Source: Microbotryum silenes-acaulis (Eukaryota > Basidiomycota > Microbotryomycetes > Microbotryales > Microbotryaceae). Taken from it: 37,043 nt of DNA. Shown here piece by piece: positions 33,857 through 37,043 of the stretch. The stretch's first letter is position 1. Each line of letters begins with the position of its first letter. The notes below the pieces were generated by a model. It was not told where the DNA came from, did no database searches, and saw nothing but the letters and a program-made list of their open reading frames with translations. Made by a program: the position numbers and the translations under genes. Where the stretch lies: positions 1-37,043 of the forward strand of contig QPFY01000041.1 in NCBI GenBank assembly GCA_003665825.1, in the 5' to 3' direction.

Positions 33857-36327
33857 TCAGAGCAAGGGAAGCAGCTGCTCAATGTCCGAGACGATGGACT
33901 CGTGCGACATCGCCTTGGATGGACCCCACAACTCCCCCAGCTTGGCCTCTTCCGCAGCCATCTCGGAATTATTGAACTGGTTATCAAGACCACAATGGTG
34001 TCGCAAGATATCGACCAGTTGCTCGATATTCGTCCATCGATGTGCGCAGCCTTCGAGTACAGATCGGTATGCCGGATCCATGCGAAGCACAACTTTGAAG
34101 ACATAGACTTGGTCCGCTTCTGGGCTGTTCCAGCGCCGCCAGATGGTTTCACCCTTCGGCGTCATTACGAGGACTTTCTCGTCACCCTGGTACGGCTCGC
34201 GAAACGAGATTTCCATCACGACGTAGAACAGCGACTCGATGTCGTGCCATCGTTCATGGACGACACCGAGTGGCTCGTTCGGTTGGGCGAGGATCGAGCA
34301 GGCGAGGTAGGGCCAGGTGCCCTGTCAGACGTCGTATAGTCCAAAGGTTAGTGCTGGTCAGAAACTTCAGTCGGAGAAACATACAGAGGGGAGGACGCAC
34401 GGATCGTATTCTGTGGTGCAGCTCGGTGCAAGGTCGATCATGCGGGACGGCGAGGTGATAGTCGATAAGGACGCCGAAACCGTCGCGGTCGATGACGACA
34501 TTGCCGTACGAAATATCCCGGTGGATATACCCCAGCTTGTAGAGGTTTCGGTGTCCTGCATTGTCATGGGAACGCGCGTGTCGGCTAGGGAGCGCAAACG
34601 CAACGCCGCCCAGTTGATCCCCGTGCTCACCTTTGACGACTCCAAGTACGGCCTGGGCGAGTTCCCTGGTCGTGGTCGCCGTGTTGAGGGGCCGATAACA
34701 CTGTCGGTGGAAGACCACCTCGAGTGCCCGGGGCCCGATATCATCGAAGCTTTCATCATCACCGAAGAAAGCTGGAAGCGTGCGGAAGTCGTCCCGGTAG
34801 ATGCCGGCGCTAAGGCTTAAACCCTCGGTGTCGATACGCGACGCAGCGTGCATCTTGCGACGTAGGGCAATCGCATCGTCGAGGCGGGATTGCTCGACCC
34901 ATGCGACTGTCATGGCGTACTCGGTGGCAGATGTAGGCAAGCTGATCGACGTGGGGTCGACAGGCGCGTGTCTTGCGGTAACGCGGAAAGCGGAGGTTGC
35001 ACGACCCGTGCAGCTTCGACGTCGGAAGAGGAGCTCCTGGATCTCGAGATCTGAGATATCGCCGAGCTCGGACTCGAAATCGTGGCGCGGGTGGGAGAAA
35101 CTTGTCCGAGACGACAAAATTGCCGAAACCATCGTCGACCTCGTTCGTCGAGGCCAGCATCCCGAGCCCGTTGTCGTCGAGTTCGATGAGGTGTGACAGC
35201 ACGCGCCGGAGCAGCACCGCGTCCTCACCGCACCTGCGGGCGCTCGTCGTGAACACCCCACACGCGTTGACGAGGTAGACTTGAAGTACGTCCCCGCAAA
35301 GGGTGACCCCGATCGCGTGGGCGCGGAGCGCGGTCGTGCAGATCATGTGTAGCCGCCTAAGCACTTGGTTACGCGCTTCTGCGCTCTTCGTGTCGCTCTC
35401 TTTCACCTCAATCGCCACTGCAATTTGCGAGTATGCGCGTTGAGGCGACGGGGCGTGCCTTCCGTCGACTTTGGGTGCTCTGACTGCGCCCAAACGAACG
35501 GAAGATCGGGGAAGCGGCCACCGCCGCATGCGTCAATATGACGGCGTCGGGCGTCTTCTCCTGCTCCCCGCGATCGGGCGCCAGCTTAATGTGGCTACCC
35601 GAGTTGCCGCATCCGACCAGACGTCGATCACCAGTCTACACCCGGGTGCATCAATGATCGGGACACAGTGGTCAGTCATACTCGTGCGGTCGAAGCCAAG
35701 CGATAGCATCGGGGCACTCACCACATCCTTGATCGCGTTAGCGATCTCTCTCATCGCAGCCTCCGTCCCCAGTTTCTTCGTCGGTTTGAGGATCTTGGCT
35801 TCGTAGGTGGAAGGCGTGGCAAGGAAGTACTTGTCCATCGCCTTCGAGAGTCGAGGTTTGCCCATGTGGGCAAAGAGCTGTTGCTCCCTCGCTTCCGCCG
35901 TGGCCGACATCGACACAACGGGACTCGACTTCATCGGACTCGAGCGTGGTAAAGCATCGACGAGGCCCGACATGCCTGACAGGCCTACGGCCTCGCTTGA
36001 ACGACTTGTTCGTCCTGGTCGAGCCTTGTAGTGGTTAATAGGCCCGCGCGTCGGCGTCGACGGGGTGCGAGCCGACGAGCTGGGCAGGTGGGTCGGAAGC
36101 GATTGGGTGGCGGCTTGGGCGGGGGGCGCAAGACTAGACGTGCCGACCGACGGGCGTGGCGCGCGGTCTCTGGCGTTGACGCGCATCGATTGCGCTTGGG
36201 CGGGGGGCGCGGCGTTGGGCATCTGCATCAGTCGCGCGCTTCTTCGGATCTCGGGCCCCGACGACGCCTCGCCCGAGATGGACTGGTCCGAGCGCCGGGC
36301 GTCCTGACTAGGCACTGCAATTGCCAT
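33857..36327 (-). CDS. FunK1-type (fungal-type) protein kinase, six exons
   Basis: This is probably a cytoplasmic or nuclear Ser/Thr-kinase-like protein of the FunK1 family, which is expanded in mushroom-forming fungi; its substrate is unknown. My exon model is 36327-35642, 35594-35500, 35417-35116, 35072-34631, 34555-34401 and 34321-33857 (2145 nt, 714 codons, TGA stop). The best-supported introns are 34556-34630 (GTGAGC...CAG) and 34322-34400 (GTGCGT...CAG). The introns at 35418-35499 and 35595-35641 are plausible, and 35073-35115 is the weakest (GTCGTC, acceptor GAG). Residues 1 to about 150 are Ser/Pro-rich and disordered. An AIEVKESD segment follows, then GRAT (about 384-387), the catalytic loop HRDISYGN (about 520-527), VLIDYHLA (Asp about 540), SGTWPYLA and HDIESLFYVV. 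The usual Lys before the conserved Trp appears as TVAW (about 416-419). ATG 36327 was chosen, but 36400-36402 is also in frame and would add 25 residues. Confidence 0.85.
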
Positions 36328-36638
36328 CGGGTCCAGTCCATGGGTCAATGTTGGGTCAACACTGAACAGCCAGACCACGCGGAACGAACAGTAGGAGGGC
36401 ATTTGACTCACTGTTGATGTCGACTGTCGATCCACTTGGAGCTCTGAGATTCACACACGGACGAAGAATGTGGATGGACCTCGGATGGGGAGCGCGAAGA
36501 TGTACTGCAGTGGCTGGTCAAAGGAAGGGATGCAGGTCGGCTTCCGCCATCGCAGTCCGTCGCGCTGTCGCGCTGCAGTACTCTGCAGCTGGGCCGAAAT
36601 CATTTCTAGGCGCGTGCGCGGTTTGGACCGGTTTAGGA

Positions 36639-36683
36639 CCCAGAATCTCGTCGACGCGCCTTTGTGAAAGTCGAGATTCTGGG
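36639..36683. repeat. 12-bp inverted repeat, 21-base spacer
   Basis: CCCAGAATCTCG (36639-36650) and CGAGATTCTGGG (36672-36683) are exact reverse complements, about 310 bp upstream of the proposed kinase start. It could be a regulatory site or a remnant of a short element. Confidence 0.7.
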
Positions 36684-36866
36684 ACCCAAGCCATGTTTTT
36701 TAGGTGAGGCGGCTTTGCCGACATTTTTTTTTCCGTAGGTCGACACAATTTTAGCCTAATTTCAGCAGCCTTCGGCGTGACCTCTCGCCGGAGGGCCTTT
36801 AGATTGCACTGGAAAAGCAATCACTTGACACTTTGTAGCTAAGGTCCTGTAACTGGGAGCTGGGAA

Positions 36867-36889
36867 TCTATCTTTCTATCTATCTACAT
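36867..36889 (+). repeat. CTAT-type microsatellite
   Basis: Imperfect TCTATCTTTCTATCTATCTA repeats end eight bases before the ATG of the plus-strand frame at 36897. A pyrimidine-rich leader upstream of a start codon is common in fungal promoters, but this may be coincidence. Confidence 0.6.
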
Positions 36890-36896
36890 CTGCATA

Positions 36897-37043
36897 ATGG
36901 ATTGCACGACAAAACGCCCCCATGAAATAAGGTTCTCAGACGCGCGCGCGCGCCGATCTTTTCTTCCCACCCACGGTCCGGGAGGTGCGGGCGGTGCACC
37001 GCGGCGGAGCTCGCAACGACCTTCATTTACGGCTGGGCGCGTC
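36897..37043 (+). CDS. Possible start of a divergent gene (partial)
   Basis: An ATG with A at -3 and G at +4 opens a frame that stays open for 49 codons to the window end. The translation begins MDCTTKRPHEIRFSDARARA, and no domain is recognised. The frame crosses a (CG)6 run at about 36941-36953 and a GC-rich stretch where stops are rare by chance, so support is weak. It would be transcribed away from the kinase gene. Confidence 0.2.
   Translation, partial: MDCTTKRPHEIRFSDARARRSFLPTHGPGGAGGAPRRSSQRPSFTAGRV

Larger units (their letters stand above)
36328..36896. promoter_or_regulatory. Spacer upstream of the kinase gene, possible divergent promoter
   Basis: No convincing gene is visible. The region holds CTGCAGTACTCTGCAG (a CTGCAG inverted pair), the 12-bp inverted repeat at 36639-36683, a run of T at about 36725-36732 and CTAT-rich microsatellite sequence at about 36867-36886. 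The left edge may be 5' untranslated sequence of the kinase gene. No clear TATA box is seen on either strand. Confidence 0.35.

Noticed and set aside
34317..34820. Long plus-strand frames opposite the kinase gene (also 33848-34339 and 34801-35196)
   Set aside because: They are antisense shadows of the kinase exons; the minus strand carries the recognisable HRDIS and GTWPYLA motifs with fitting introns.

Overview
The window looks like a repeat-rich piece of a GC-rich fungal nuclear genome, most likely a basidiomycete (Agaricomycotina). The one clearly recognisable gene, at the right end on the minus strand, belongs to the fungal-type FunK1 protein kinase family. It is interrupted by short introns (43-82 bp) typical of basidiomycetes. 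No bacterial operons, rRNA, tRNA or transposase/reverse-transcriptase genes were recognised.

Positions 1-31245 are a tandem array of six large non-coding units with boundaries near 2, 4615, 11247, 17418, 22503 and 27353. Unit lengths are 4.6, 6.6, 6.2, 5.1 and 4.9 kb, and the sixth is cut off after 3.9 kb. Units 1, 3 and 5 share one set of diagnostic sequences at both ends (type A) and units 2, 4 and 6 share another (type B). The array is therefore a higher-order repeat A-B-A-B-A-B with a dimer period of roughly 10-13 kb. Inside each unit are diverged copies of a common monomer about 1.5 kb apart (called alpha, beta and gamma here), lost or kept differently in each unit. The plus strand of the array is rich in GA and TCGA, which depletes stop codons on the minus strand and explains the many long but unconvincing minus-strand reading frames.

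Two places are invaded by the same short element (core about 16408-17240 and 31263-32208), which carries an approximately 83-84 bp minisatellite with an imperfect 24-bp palindrome in every repeat. In unit 3 the insertion replaces about 0.49 kb of the unit and brings an extra left arm with a nested inverted repeat built from CATGTCCG half-sites. At the end of unit 6 the element is followed by a 5'-truncated coding exon (stop at 32623), a set of 35-bp hairpin-forming repeats, a run of 15 G and a 440-bp mosaic scrap of the satellite (33085-33522), which marks the edge of the array.

From 33523 onward the sequence is unique. The FunK1-like gene occupies 33857-36327 on the minus strand. A six-exon model derived by hand gives one continuous frame of 714 codons. 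A divergent plus-strand reading frame opens at 36897 and runs off the window; it is weakly supported. How the array relates to a chromosome end or centromere cannot be told from this window.
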